A stretch of 64,000 bases of DNA from CAZAQV01 sp964487255 (GTDB taxonomy: Bacteria > Myxococcota_A > Polyangia > Polyangiales > CAZAQV01), in contig CAZAQV010000017.1 of NCBI GenBank assembly GCA_964487255.1, positions 1 to 64,000 of the forward strand, written 5' to 3'. Of this stretch, positions 1 through 9,124 are shown one piece after another (the stretch's first letter is position 1; every line of letters starts with the position of its first letter). The notes under the pieces are model-generated. The model had not been told where the DNA came from. It was given only the letters and a program-made list of their open reading frames with translations, and searched no databases. Position numbers and translations under genes: made by a program.

Positions 1-51
1 ATCACAACCCGATCCACGGCGCAATAGGATCAAATCTCTTCTGCCAGGGAA

Positions 52-213
52 CTAGTGTCCGATCCACTCAGGTTGTCGCAGGAGGCGAAGAGAGGTTTGT
101 TCGAATCAAGGCGCGAAAACGAAGGACGTGCAGCGTACATTCGAGTTTGAGTAACGCCGAGTCGGGCGAAGCTCACAAGAAAACTGTGACAACTTGGGTG
201 GATCGGACACTAG
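52..213. repeat. Inverted-repeat element 1 (MITE-like or 3'UTR structure)
   Basis: Arms at 52-77 and 188-213 are complementary at 24 of 26 positions and both end in CTAG. The CTAG at 210-213 contains the TAG stop of the minus-strand lipoprotein gene. Inside, 134-151 (minus strand) matches 48064-48081 of a second element at 16 of 18 bases, although the arms of the two elements are unrelated. There is no ORF inside. Apart from this element, the first 209 bases hold no gene that I can see. Confidence 0.6.
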
Positions 214-827
214 CTTGGAAAGCACTCGTGCAAGGCACACTCCTCAGGTGCGCAATTGTACGCCGCGGTGTCTTCTGCTTCGCATGCGCCAGCACAGTAG
301 GTGTTTGTACCTGAGCAACCATTGTCCTGCATGCAGCACGACAGCGCCGCCCACTCAGCGTCGCAACCGCCACTTCGGGCGCCGCAATATACCATCGTCG
401 CGGAAAGGCAACGCTTGCACGTAGACGAGAAGTGATCCCAATAACATTGCTCACGGCAGGTTGAGTCCGCGCATTTCTCGATACAGCCGACGAAGCCATT
501 CCACTCCTCATCGGTGCAATCTATGGACGTCATGGGAACGGGATTGGGCTCGCACAACGATGCGTCGGCGGATGCATCCACGAATGCATCAGGTCGAGCC
601 ACCAACACGTCCGGTTCGTCCGCGTCAGGGGAAGCGTAGGTAACATCTGGGAAATCATCGGTCGCATCCGCCGGCAAGGGTGCATCGCTCAGCTGCTCTG
701 CATCACGTGTTCCGCTGTCCGCGGGGCCTGTTTCTCGATTCAGGGGATCGTAGCGACAACCGATCACGATGATGAGTGCGAAGAAAGTGAGGAACAGAGC
801 CGCTTTGGACTCGGCCGGATGCTGCAT
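210..827 (-). CDS. Cys-rich secreted lipoprotein, unknown function
   Basis: The 205-residue product begins with a short charged segment, a hydrophobic stretch (about residues 9-22) and a lipobox-like VIGC, so it is probably exported and lipidated. An Asp/Ala/Pro-rich linker (residues 30-90) leads to a C-terminal half with about 18 cysteines, suggesting a disulfide-rich extracellular domain. I do not recognise the family. Its stop codon sits inside the CTAG end of an inverted-repeat element. Such Asp-rich-linker plus Cys-rich lipoproteins are frequent in myxobacteria. The role is unknown. Confidence 0.7.
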   Translation of the reverse strand: MQHPAESKAALFLTFFALIIVIGCRYDPLNRETGPADSGTRDAEQLSDAPLPADATDDFPDVTYASPDADEPDVLVARPDAFVDASADASLCEPNPVPMTSIDCTDEEWNGFVGCIEKCADSTCREQCYWDHFSSTCKRCLSATMVYCGARSGGCDAEWAALSCCMQDNGCSGTNTYCAGACEAEDTAAYNCAPEECALHECFPS

Positions 828-829
828 GA

Positions 830-1233
830 CACAAGGTCATAATCCTGCGCGATCGGGTCAGCAAGCCGTCCCAACTGTTCAGCACGGACACCTCGAATGT
901 GGCGTAACCTTCCGCCGCGACCCGGGTCGTAGTCAATTCGCCGCTGTCAATACGGAACGTCTTTGCCCAAGGCTCTTGGCTGCCCGCCAAATGGGGGCGT
1001 CCACACCCTGACCTGCGCAGCATGATGACGACCGCGCCGCGCCGGCGATTGCCAACCACAACATATGAACTGAGTCCCTCATATTTCGGCGACCCGACGT
1101 CGATGGTATTCAGAGGGTAGAAGCCGGTGCTCCAACTTTCTGACAGTGCAAGTCGCGACAGAACAATGTTTCCGCCGGACGACACAAGGAAATACTGTGA
1201 TAAAGGAGACTTGCTGCCAGAGACATCATCCAA
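830..1233 (-). pseudogene. Possible gene remnant
   Basis: A minus-strand frame opening at 1233 reads as plausible protein (residues 14-110, with runs such as SYVVVGNRRRGAVVIML), but then runs into the coding region of the lipoprotein gene at 827 in another frame. It has no signal peptide, no ribosome binding site and no recognised domain. It could be a truncated or frameshifted gene, or chance. No better gene is visible between 828 and 1316. Confidence 0.25.
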
Positions 1234-1316
1234 TCGGGAGGCCTATGCCCAACAGAAACATGGCAATGCTGGATTCGTTTGGTGACGGATGCGGCGCGTC
1301 GAATTCACCGCGACGT

Positions 1317-2294
1317 ATGAAGACCATCCTGGTTACAGGCGGAGCAGGCTTTATCGGCTCACACCTCGTCGAAGCGCTCATCGAGCAGGGGCATCGAGTT
1401 GTTGTCATCGATAACCTAAGCACCGGTCGCCGCGCGAATCTTGGAAGAGTACTGGGGCATCGGCGCTTCGTTCTTGCTGAGCATGACGTGCGCGATCCTT
1501 CGATCGCGGAATTTTTCCAGCGCGCGGACCGGGTCGTCCATTTGGCAGCGTCGGTCGGAGTGGACCTTGTGCTGAACTCTCCCGTGCAAGCGATAGAGAA
1601 TAACTTGGAAGCTACACGCAACGTTCTGAACTTGACTCGTTGTTACGATAAACCCGTTGTACTTGCTTCATCGAGCGAGATTTACGGCCACAGTGGAGCG
1701 CCTCGGCTGCACGAGAGCAGTCCACGCTTGTTGGGAAGTACGCAGATCACGCGCTGGGGCTACGCCGCAGCCAAGACGGTGGATGAGTGTTTGGCTTTTG
1801 CTTACGCCGAGCAATACGGCCATCGAGTATGCGTCCTACGGTTCTTCAATGTTGTGGGGCCACGCCAGAGTCACCGTTATGGCATGGTGGTTCCTCGGTT
1901 TGTGATGCGCGCTCTACGGGGTCAGCCGCTGCCCATATATGGAACAGGTACACAAACACGTTGTTTCTGCCACGTGCAGGACGCTGTCCGGGCACTGTCA
2001 CAGCTTGTGAGCCGGGACGAAGGCTTCGGTCACATTCTGAACTTAGGCAGCACAGAAGAAGTTTCTATTCTGCAGCTCGCGAAGAGGGTTCTGCAACTCA
2101 CGGGTTCGGAGTCGCAGATTTCCATGACCAGCCACCCGAGCCCAGGTTTCGAGGAAGTATTTCAGCGAGCGCCCGATATCGATGCGATTGAGAGAGTTCT
2201 CGGTTGGTCGCCCGTGGCGAAGCTGGACGATATTATCAAGGACGTGATTGCGGAGCACTGGAGCAGCGTGACAGAACTATCGATTGCGCCATGA
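1317..2294 (+). CDS. NAD-dependent sugar-nucleotide epimerase/dehydratase (extended SDR)
   Basis: A 325-residue extended short-chain dehydrogenase, probably a UDP-sugar 4-epimerase or a close relative acting on a nucleotide sugar in the cytoplasm. The Rossmann motif TGGAGFIG lies at residues 6-13, the acidic residue ending strand 2 is in VVVIDN, and the catalytic pair is YAAAK. The C-terminal GRQ-type substrate segment (RALRGQPLPIYGTGTQTR) is typical of GalE-like enzymes. I chose the ATG at 1317 because the Rossmann fold starts right after it; the frame is open further upstream. It overlaps the next glycosyltransferase by 4 bp (ATGA), so the two are probably translated together, with this enzyme supplying the sugar donor. 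The exact substrate cannot be read from the sequence. Confidence 0.9.
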   Translation: MKTILVTGGAGFIGSHLVEALIEQGHRVVVIDNLSTGRRANLGRVLGHRRFVLAEHDVRDPSIAEFFQRADRVVHLAASVGVDLVLNSPVQAIENNLEATRNVLNLTRCYDKPVVLASSSEIYGHSGAPRLHESSPRLLGSTQITRWGYAAAKTVDECLAFAYAEQYGHRVCVLRFFNVVGPRQSHRYGMVVPRFVMRALRGQPLPIYGTGTQTRCFCHVQDAVRALSQLVSRDEGFGHILNLGSTEEVSILQLAKRVLQLTGSESQISMTSHPSPGFEEVFQRAPDIDAIERVLGWSPVAKLDDIIKDVIAEHWSSVTELSIAP

Positions 2295-3412
2295 TGTTTA
2301 CGCTACTTGCCGGTCTTGCTTGGGTCACCGCGATAGTGTTTCGGATGCTGGGTTGGGCTTGTGTTGCAGCCCGGTCGACCGGGCAAAGGACATTGGGCGC
2401 TCCGCGCGTCGAGTGGCCGAGCGTTACGGTTCTTGTGCCAGTTCACGGCGTTGCCGACGGGGTCGAGGTGCTGACGCGCAATGTGCAGAGTGCGCTTTGC
2501 ATGGAGTATCCCGATTGGGAGATCATATTCTGTGTTGCAGATGCGAGCGATCCGGCAATCCCTCACCTTAAACGCCTTTTACGAAGCGCGACCCATGCTC
2601 GAGTGATGACGGGGCAAGGGCGAGGAGAACTCAACCCAAAGCTGAGCAACCTGCGTAAAGGCTATGAGGTAGCGGAAGGACAACTTGTCTTGTTCTCTGA
2701 TGTAAACAACCTCGTTGAACGCGACCACCTAAAGACTCTCGTTTCGGAACTTGGTGAGGGCATTGGTATTGTTTCAACAGCGGTGCATGGGATTGAGCCC
2801 GCTTCGTTGGGTGGACGGGTCGAATGTGCGTTCCTGAACGGCTACGCCACGCCAGGCCTTCTTGCGAGCGAATTGCTCGGTCAGAGCATGGCAATGGGCA
2901 TCACAATGCTGGTGAACAAAGCCATGCTCGACGGCGCGGGTGGCATCGCAGCGATGGATCAGTTCGTGATCGATGACATTGCGGCAACAAAGATCGTTCG
3001 ACGGCTCGGGTTGCGCGTGCATCTTTCCTCTCGCACCGCTGTGCAGATCATTGGAGACCGCACTCTTGGCGATGTCACGGCGAGGCATGCGCGCTGGGCC
3101 TTCTTTCGAAAGGTCGAATTCCCGTTGTTCAGCGCTTTGGAGCCGCTGACACATTCTCTGGTGATGGTCGTTCCCCTGCTGCTGCTTGCGCGCTGGTTCG
3201 AGCTGTCCTGGGTCGCGGCCTTATTGGGTCATTATGCGCTCTGGTTGGTGCCCGAATGGATCGTTTGTTCTCGCTGCGGACTGCCTGTCAGCGTTTCGGC
3301 GAGCTTATTGCGAGAGGCCCTGCTTCCGCTGACGTGGATCAAGGCTCGCCTATCTCGCCATGTGATGTGGCATGGCCGGGCTATCGCTGAAACGTGCGAG
3401 CCGAAAGCCTAG
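2291..3412 (+). CDS. Membrane glycosyltransferase, HpnI/ceramide glucosyltransferase-like (GT21)
   Basis: A 373-residue inner-membrane glycosyltransferase of the GT2/GT21 type. It has an N-terminal membrane segment, a GT-A domain starting at VTVLVPV, a D2 motif in FSDVNN, a D3 in QFVIDDIAATK, and the membrane-proximal RxxRW signature (RHARW), followed by three C-terminal hydrophobic segments. Family members glucosylate ceramide or add GlcNAc to bacteriohopanetetrol (HpnI). The start at 2291 overlaps the epimerase stop as ATGA. The convergent neighbour is an HpnK-like deacetylase, the usual partner of HpnI, so a deacetylated amino-sugar lipid is a reasonable inference. The acceptor (hopanoid, ceramide or other) is not determined. 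The 3' end overlaps the convergent gene by 63 bp. Confidence 0.85.
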   Translation: MMFTLLAGLAWVTAIVFRMLGWACVAARSTGQRTLGAPRVEWPSVTVLVPVHGVADGVEVLTRNVQSALCMEYPDWEIIFCVADASDPAIPHLKRLLRSATHARVMTGQGRGELNPKLSNLRKGYEVAEGQLVLFSDVNNLVERDHLKTLVSELGEGIGIVSTAVHGIEPASLGGRVECAFLNGYATPGLLASELLGQSMAMGITMLVNKAMLDGAGGIAAMDQFVIDDIAATKIVRRLGLRVHLSSRTAVQIIGDRTLGDVTARHARWAFFRKVEFPLFSALEPLTHSLVMVVPLLLLARWFELSWVAALLGHYALWLVPEWIVCSRCGLPVSVSASLLREALLPLTWIKARLSRHVMWHGRAIAETCEPKA

Positions 3413-4185
3413 GCGCTGCATGTCCTCCTCGAACTGAACACTCATTAGATAGTCGTATTGCTCAAGTCGCTGCGCACCCATGTCATCGAATGGCGACCGA
3501 ATCGGCTCAGACACAGCGGGGTGACAAAGGATTAGGTGCGTATCGGACGCTCCGCTCAAAAAGTGGGGGAAGGCCTCGGCATATACGCGGCCCTTCTCGT
3601 AGACTCCAGCGAACGAGCGATTCCCCAGCTGCTGCATGCCTATTGATAACGTTGTCAAGTAGGCAGCTTGCACACGGCCGGGACGCACGGCGAGGCCTCG
3701 AAGCCCTGTGCGGCAGCTTCGTATGGGAACGGAGCGATTGTATCGAGATGCTAAGACCTTGGTTACGACCCGACGAATCCCAGGATAGAGGTGGACATGA
3801 TAGTGCCCATCAAGATGAGAGGGAGGGGCACCGCACTCTGCTCGAATGCGTCGAGCTGGGCGTGGAGCTCGGCCTCCACTTCGTTGAGGTTCGTTTGTCC
3901 GCGGAGCGTTCGAATGACGAAATCTTGAATGCTCGGAAGTGCTCCTCCGGCACTTAGACTAGGCATGCTCGTGATGCTGTTCCATTGCGTAAGCGTAAAA
4001 TGAAGCCCAAGGCCCGTGTCGCTCCCAGTATCTGAGAAGCGGCGACAATCGTCGGGCCAAGTGCGCGATAGGACGATCGCACTTGCAGCGGAGATGCGAC
4101 CAAGTTCCGCCAGTCTACAGATGCCCTCGCTAATACCCGACGACATGGCAAAGTCATCCGCGCAAAGATGGAAAGAGCGATGCAT
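3350..4185 (-). pseudogene. HpnK/YdjC-like carbohydrate deacetylase, single frameshift
   Basis: The first part (4185 to about 3820) carries the metal-binding ADD motif (LCADDFAMSSGI) and GLHFTLTQ. The reading frame then leaves the family sequence at 'PLPLIL'. Shifting by one base near 3818 restores DGHYHVHLYP, the second metal-binding motif, and an open frame to 3350 with the family's usual C-terminus. The joined product is about 278 residues, the normal size for HpnK. HpnK removes the acetyl group from GlcNAc-hopanoid; YdjC relatives act on chitooligosaccharides. One base is missing relative to an intact gene. This is either a real inactivation or an assembly indel; two other genes in the window show the same pattern. 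Confidence 0.8.
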
Positions 4186-4233
4186 CGGCGCAGTGTAGCA
4201 ATGCTATCGCGGCGCGACACTCGGAAAGGCAAG

Positions 4234-5292
4234 TTAGAACGGCGGGTTGATGGCGATGCGGTCCCACTCGAAGCGTTGGACGCCCATGGTGCCTTGCCCG
4301 CCGATCCATGACGCGAAGTAGGCGTAGACATCGCCGCCTCCCACGAACGCTTCAGGAAACTGTTCGGAACCTTCCAGCCCTTCGTACGCGTAGTACAGGA
4401 CTCCGTTGACGAAGAGTCGGAAGCTTTCTCGTCGTATCTCGATGCGAAAACGATCGCGACATGGAAGGTACTCGTCGCGATTGTCGCACAGACGCCACGC
4501 GTCCTTCGCGGGTGAGGCATAGAAGTATTCGTTGTTTTCGCCACTGCTGACCTCATGCGCGGACTGGGGCACTTCCCAAACGCGAGCGTCGCTTGGCGTG
4601 TAGAGTGCACAAACAGGGTAGCGCGTGGTCTGGATACGGCATCCGAATGTCCAATATCCCCCTAGAAAGTTCGTGAAGGCGTAGAGCCCCGCATTTTCCG
4701 AGGTCGGCGCTGGCGCGGTGCTGACGACCAACTCTGGCCAGAAGTCGCTCTGATTGTAGCCAGCAGAAACTTCTGCTTCGATCACAAACACGCCGTCTTC
4801 GAAGCGAAATGCTCGATCGGGACTGATCATGCCGCCTCCCTTGTAGTTCCAGGTCGGTTCGTTGGGATTGGCCAGAGGGTCGACGTCTACAATCCAGTGG
4901 TTGTCGACGCGGGACGTCACGCTGCCACCCACCCAGTCGACGCCTTCGTACACTTTGTAGCCTGGGCCTACGCCGGGTAGAGCGCCCGGGCCGTAATCAA
5001 AAAGGTCGAGCCAGGTGTTGGGGCCGTCTAGCGCGGTTCCTTCAATGGGCACGACAGGCGCAGGAATAGTTTCTCCGTCGCGCGACTCGTTGCTGTTGGG
5101 TCCTGCATCCGGGTCGTTCGGATCGGCGCTCGTGTCGGACTGGCTTGGGTCCGGCGTGATGGACGTGCCGGTCGGCATTGCCGCGTCTTCCGTACATCCC
5201 GCCGCCGTCAGTATTCCCATCCATAGAATGCATCGCCAAAGTGCATGCTTCGATTGTTTCGACCGTACGCGTCCTCTTGTTGTTCCGCCCAT
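4234..5292 (-). CDS. Lipoprotein with lectin-like jelly-roll domain
   Basis: 352 residues from the ATG at 5292 (an upstream in-frame ATG at 5385 would add 31 unlikely residues). A basic start, a hydrophobic stretch and a lipobox-like AAGC near residue 30 indicate a lipoprotein. A Pro/Asp/Ser-rich linker follows. Residues about 110-350 alternate aromatic and acidic strands (FEDGVFVIEAEVSAG, FRIEIRRESFRLFVNGVLYY, RFEWDRIAI), resembling concanavalin/LamG-type sugar-binding folds. No catalytic residues of a glycoside hydrolase are evident, so binding is more likely than hydrolysis. Divergent from the next gene. Confidence 0.7.
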   Translation of the reverse strand: MGGTTRGRVRSKQSKHALWRCILWMGILTAAGCTEDAAMPTGTSITPDPSQSDTSADPNDPDAGPNSNESRDGETIPAPVVPIEGTALDGPNTWLDLFDYGPGALPGVGPGYKVYEGVDWVGGSVTSRVDNHWIVDVDPLANPNEPTWNYKGGGMISPDRAFRFEDGVFVIEAEVSAGYNQSDFWPELVVSTAPAPTSENAGLYAFTNFLGGYWTFGCRIQTTRYPVCALYTPSDARVWEVPQSAHEVSSGENNEYFYASPAKDAWRLCDNRDEYLPCRDRFRIEIRRESFRLFVNGVLYYAYEGLEGSEQFPEAFVGGGDVYAYFASWIGGQGTMGVQRFEWDRIAINPPF

Positions 5293-5406
5293 GTTCCTAA
5301 AGGTAGCGTTCCCTACGGGCTCACGCTCGCACCAACCGCGACACGCGCCAAGCGCGTTACGGTCGTGCGCCAGCCCCGAGTGCAAGCTTTCGTAGAGGGG
5401 ATGAGT

Positions 5407-6969
5407 ATGGGCGCGTTTTCACATAAAGTTTGGCTATCTTGGCACGGTTGCGTTCTTGTTTTCAGCACGTTCGGATGCACGTCTGAGATCACGATGGCGG
5501 GGCCTACCGGTCCTTACTCGGACCCGCAGGGCGATGCGGACGCTGGCACTTCGGTGATGCAGCCGGTGGATCAAGGACCAGGAACTGCCAAGGACGTTGT
5601 GCAAGGGGAGTTCGGGCGCTGGACACTGCCGCCCGTCGAGGTTCTCGATCAACTGGAAAAGGGTGATGCGCAACATCAGAAGTTGTGCGCCCGGGGTAAC
5701 CAAGATCCGGTGGCCCAAGCCTTCTGTTCGGGAAACATGCCACAGCTCACAAGTATCGAAGAGTTGTTGGAGCTTCTCGGTCTATCGTTTGCGTCACCAA
5801 CGAGCCCGAGTGCCAAGGACGGAAACCCTGCCTTTACATTGGTGGCGCACTCGCCCTCTCTGAACGCACGGCTGGCCTCCGCGATCAACCCGCGTGCCAT
5901 CATCTTCACGCCGCCCGACCCTCTGGGACGGCCTCGTGAAGGCGCGCCCATCCCAAACGAGTCCTACGTGGCGCTTGCGTTCACCCGCGGCGAACAGTTT
6001 ATTGAGCTCGCTGCGTTTGACGCCCGGACAGACAAGCAACTTCGGTTCTACCTGTTCAAGTTCGAGCAAGACTGCAATGACAGGGGCTGCCAACCTGAGG
6101 ACCTGTATTCGCCCGAGGTGGAGAGCGGTTTTCGCAGCTACTCGCTGTACGAAGATGTGGACCTGCGGAACACTGCGGTCGACTGCACGCAGTGTCACCA
6201 GACAGGTGGCGACGACGGACCGAAGTTTCTTTTGATGCAACAACTGCAGCCGCCGTGGACACACTTCATGTCAGGTTTTGGTGTGGGTGGCCCGATGTTG
6301 CTCGAAGACTACCGTCGAGCCCACGGCAAAGACGAGAACTACGCCGGGATTCCAGGCGCCATCATCGAAAGCTCTGATCCCGAGGCGCTGCAGGGGTTAC
6401 TTGAGAACAACGGGTTCATGGACCAACCGATCGAGTATCCGGGTTCGGTGATCGAGGCCGAAGTGTTCGCATCCAACAATCAGCAACCGTATGTCAACAC
6501 GCCGCCTGGAGAGAGCGAGACGTGGGAGGCTTTGCTCGAGTACAGCCTTCGGGAGTCGGGCAACCGGCCGGCGTACCACGACTCGCAGGTCGCAGACGTC
6601 TCTCGTCTTCGTGATTTTGCGAATCAATACGCCGCCATGATGTCTGGCCAAGGCACGATTCCGGACCTCGCAGGGGTATTCCTCGATGAAGCGACGCACG
6701 ACATGGGCATTCGACCCATGCCCGACGCGTCTGGACGTGAAATCTTGGAACAGGCATGCACGCGCTGTCACCACGACGGCGTCAGCAGCGACCTATCCCG
6801 CAGCCGTTTCAACGCTTCAAACCTCGATGCACTTTCGCGTGAGCAAAAGAACGCGGCTATCGAGCGACTCGCGCGCCCCGCGACCGACCCAAGGTCGATG
6901 CCTCCGATTCGCAGCATCGAACTCACCGTCGAAGAGCGAAACCGCGCCATCGAGTTCCTCTCGCAGTAG
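5407..6969 (+). CDS. Exported di-haem c-type cytochrome-like lipoprotein
   Basis: 520 residues. A GAGGGG Shine-Dalgarno ends at 5400, six bases before the ATG at 5407, favouring this start over the ATG at 5401. The N-terminus has a signal with a Cys at FSTFGC (probable lipoprotein) and an Asp-rich linker. Two haem-binding CxxCH motifs are visible: CTQCH near residue 262 and CTRCH near residue 454, the latter in a typical C-terminal c-type cytochrome segment ending in a MPP motif (RSMPPI). The mid-region is unrecognised. It may be an electron carrier or haem sensor on the periplasmic side; the redox partner is unknown. Confidence 0.75.
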   Translation: MGAFSHKVWLSWHGCVLVFSTFGCTSEITMAGPTGPYSDPQGDADAGTSVMQPVDQGPGTAKDVVQGEFGRWTLPPVEVLDQLEKGDAQHQKLCARGNQDPVAQAFCSGNMPQLTSIEELLELLGLSFASPTSPSAKDGNPAFTLVAHSPSLNARLASAINPRAIIFTPPDPLGRPREGAPIPNESYVALAFTRGEQFIELAAFDARTDKQLRFYLFKFEQDCNDRGCQPEDLYSPEVESGFRSYSLYEDVDLRNTAVDCTQCHQTGGDDGPKFLLMQQLQPPWTHFMSGFGVGGPMLLEDYRRAHGKDENYAGIPGAIIESSDPEALQGLLENNGFMDQPIEYPGSVIEAEVFASNNQQPYVNTPPGESETWEALLEYSLRESGNRPAYHDSQVADVSRLRDFANQYAAMMSGQGTIPDLAGVFLDEATHDMGIRPMPDASGREILEQACTRCHHDGVSSDLSRSRFNASNLDALSREQKNAAIERLARPATDPRSMPPIRSIELTVEERNRAIEFLSQ

Positions 6970-7071
6970 TTGATCGCCTTACACGCGCAGTGGGACAGCA
7001 ACCGCCGCCTTTGGCACAAGGTCGCCGACAACGCCGAAGCAGCTCGTGCAGCAGCCAGGTGGGGAGCACCA

Positions 7072-7230
7072 GCTCTTCACGGCTACGCGTCGCAACGATC
7101 GATTTGCAGGTAGCAAATCTCGTTGCTTTGGCTACGCACGCTCATCGCATGTCGGTTATCAACCCTGCCACGCTTGTATAGAAGCGCAAAACCGCCTTCG
7201 CTGAACCGGACTTCTGGAATAGCTCTGGTA
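7072..7230. repeat. Hairpin repeat, copy A1
   Basis: Positions 7072-7165 are identical over 94 bases to 8959-9052; similarity then fades to about 7230. The core 7092-7126 folds into a stem with arms GCAACGA/TCGTTGC, a 2-base bulge (TC), an inner stem GATTTGC/GCAAATC and the loop AGGTA. GGCTACGC occurs directly on both sides of the hairpin. The tail (GGTTATC...) resembles the sequence joined to the partial tRNA at 11058. The rest of 6970-7267 contains no gene. Confidence 0.8.
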
Positions 7231-7267
7231 ACGAGCATAGAAGCGATCGGTGTTATTAAGAGCAACG

Positions 7268-8692
7268 ATGGAATCTTGGACAACAACCGTCGTGGGCTCT
7301 TTGGCGGCGGTCGTTCTCCTCGCGTGTGGATCAGGTCAGGCCCGATCTGTCGAAGGAGGGGCGACCCCGCAGGCAAAGGCGGCACCCGAGGAGGTGTCCG
7401 AGGTAACGTTCACGATTGTTCCGTCTGCAAATAAGGGAAGGGTAGGGGTTCAACTCACCGCGTCCAAGAATCTACTCGACCAGCTTTCGCTTCCCGCAGA
7501 CGCGGACTCCAGAAGATCGTGTGCAGATGAGAGTGATTGCCGAGTTTCGTACGAAGTCGCGTGTCATCGAGGCCCCGGGTGTCACTTCCGTTGGACAGAG
7601 CTCTTTCCTGCTTTGCGAAGTGATGCGGCGCAGGTTCGATGGAGGTTTCCGGGTGATGCCTCAGTGCAACCTGTGACGACCTACGCAGATCCGGTGCTCC
7701 TGAAACCCACCGAGATGAGTCGCGAGTGGGTATGGGTCGGACCCGCTGACCGGTTGGAGTTTTCGGCTTTTGCTGGAGAGGACTTGGTTTTCGTGGGAGC
7801 TGGGGTACCGATCGATTCCAGATGGCTCGGTTCGGACGTGGCGATCCTTCGAACCGTCGTCGGCGACTATTTCGGAGCCCGGGACATGGCGCCATTTCGT
7901 TTCCTTGTCGTCGCCGTTCCTAGCGATCCTTATCAACCAACGTTTCGATTTCATGCTGGGAAAAGAGGATTGGCGATCGAAGTCCAGTTGGGTGCGACAT
8001 GGTCTGCGCATGCGCGGATCGATTTGGCGCAGGTGCTGGTGACACGCTGGCTCGGAAGCTCGAGTCACCCTGATACGGGCGTACGTCACTTTTGGAATGC
8101 GAGCTTAAGTCGATACGTTGCCCTGCACGCGATGCGAACTGCAGACTTGCTCACGCAGGACGACTTCGCACGCGCCTGGTCGACGACCGCGCGCGCTGCG
8201 CATCCTGACGCTGGCTATTCAGACGCGGTTCGCGAATCAGCCAAGGGTACGCTTCTGCTTCAGCGCTACGCCGAGCGGCTCGGTGACGGGAGAGACCCTT
8301 TACGGGAAGTCATCTCCGAATCGTTGCGTTCGGGCGACACCCACCTCTTGACGCGTCTCGAGCAGAAGCTCGGCCGGGAGCTCAAACCCCAGGCCAGCGG
8401 TGTGCTACCGAGCCTCGGACCCTGTTATCGAGGCCGGCGGGTCAGGGCCGAGAGATTCTCCCTTGGCTTCTCCTACGATGAGAACGGAGTCGTAGCCCAC
8501 GTTGACAAAGGAGGGGCTGCGCAACGAGTGGGTATTACAGTCGGAGACAAGCTCGAAGGCCTGCAATATGTGCCCGGTGATACCGAAACACACGCTAAGG
8601 TCTTGAAGGAAGGACGGGAAATCCTCTTCAGACCGTCGCGCGGTAGCTTCGACACTTGGATCTGGGAGGTGCGTCCTCGCTGCAAGGATTAG
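7268..8692 (+). CDS. PDZ-containing lipoprotein, M61 peptidase-like but apparently inactive
   Basis: 474 residues from the ATG at 7268. A signal peptide with lipobox LLAC is at residues 10-21. The middle region resembles the M61 (glycyl aminopeptidase) fold, including a FW...RYVALHAMRTADLLTQDDFARAW stretch like the post-catalytic helix of M61 enzymes. However, the zinc motif HExxH is absent, so peptidase activity is unlikely. Residues about 395-474 form a PDZ-like domain (GFSYDENGVVAHVDKGGAAQRVGITVGDKLEGL). It lies between repeat copies A1 and B1, as cargo of the tRNA-Thr hotspot. The function may be binding of extracellular peptides. Confidence 0.65.
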   Translation: MESWTTTVVGSLAAVVLLACGSGQARSVEGGATPQAKAAPEEVSEVTFTIVPSANKGRVGVQLTASKNLLDQLSLPADADSRRSCADESDCRVSYEVACHRGPGCHFRWTELFPALRSDAAQVRWRFPGDASVQPVTTYADPVLLKPTEMSREWVWVGPADRLEFSAFAGEDLVFVGAGVPIDSRWLGSDVAILRTVVGDYFGARDMAPFRFLVVAVPSDPYQPTFRFHAGKRGLAIEVQLGATWSAHARIDLAQVLVTRWLGSSSHPDTGVRHFWNASLSRYVALHAMRTADLLTQDDFARAWSTTARAAHPDAGYSDAVRESAKGTLLLQRYAERLGDGRDPLREVISESLRSGDTHLLTRLEQKLGRELKPQASGVLPSLGPCYRGRRVRAERFSLGFSYDENGVVAHVDKGGAAQRVGITVGDKLEGLQYVPGDTETHAKVLKEGREILFRPSRGSFDTWIWEVRPRCKD

Positions 8693-8725
8693 CACCACGC
8701 AGTCGGCGCCTGGGACGGAGCCACG

Positions 8726-8799
8726 CGATGAGCGGTGTTTGAAGGAGAACGCGATGTGCTATCAGCGCATCGATCGTTCGGGACAAACCCTAGCGAAGA
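8726..8799. repeat. Hairpin repeat, copy B1
   Basis: 71 of 74 bases match 13300-13373. The core 8747-8779 folds as GAACG/CGTTC, then a 2-base bulge (AT, on the 3' side), then CGATGTGC/GCGCATCG around the loop TATCA. Read on the minus strand it has the same architecture as the A, E and F copies. The few mismatches between B1 and B2 fall mostly in the loop. Confidence 0.8.
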
Positions 8800-8931
8800 A
8801 TCAGAGAAGGAGCGGAACCACTGAGAGGATTTGCTCGGGCGCTCAAAGCGTACGAAGCGGAACGGACGATAACCCGAGAGGCCGTACGGTTTGTGGGCGC
8901 AACGGATTGCGGAGCAATCCTAGTTAACCTC

Positions 8932-9110
8932 CGACCTACTATTTACGCTCCATCTATTGCTCTTCACGGCTACGCGTCGCAACGATCGATTTGCAGGTAG
9001 CAAATCTCGTTGCTTTGGCTACGCACGCTCATCGCATGTCGGTTATCAACCCCACCACGCTTACATAGATGCGCGAAGTCGCGATCGTCGAACCGGCATT
9101 CTGGAATAGG
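8932..9110. repeat. tRNA-derived fragment plus hairpin repeat, copy A2
   Basis: 8932-8947 matches 16 bases of the anticodon arm of tRNA-Thr (minus strand). After an unrelated 11 bases, 8959-9052 repeats A1 perfectly, including the hairpin at 8979-9013, and ends in a GGTTATC tail like that after the partial tRNA at 11058. The interval 8800-8931 holds no convincing gene. Confidence 0.75.
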
Positions 9111-9124
9111 TATGGCAACGATGT

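Noticed and set aside
7268..8692. Active M61 aminopeptidase
   Set aside because: No HExxH motif is present in the product, so only a fold-level similarity is claimed.
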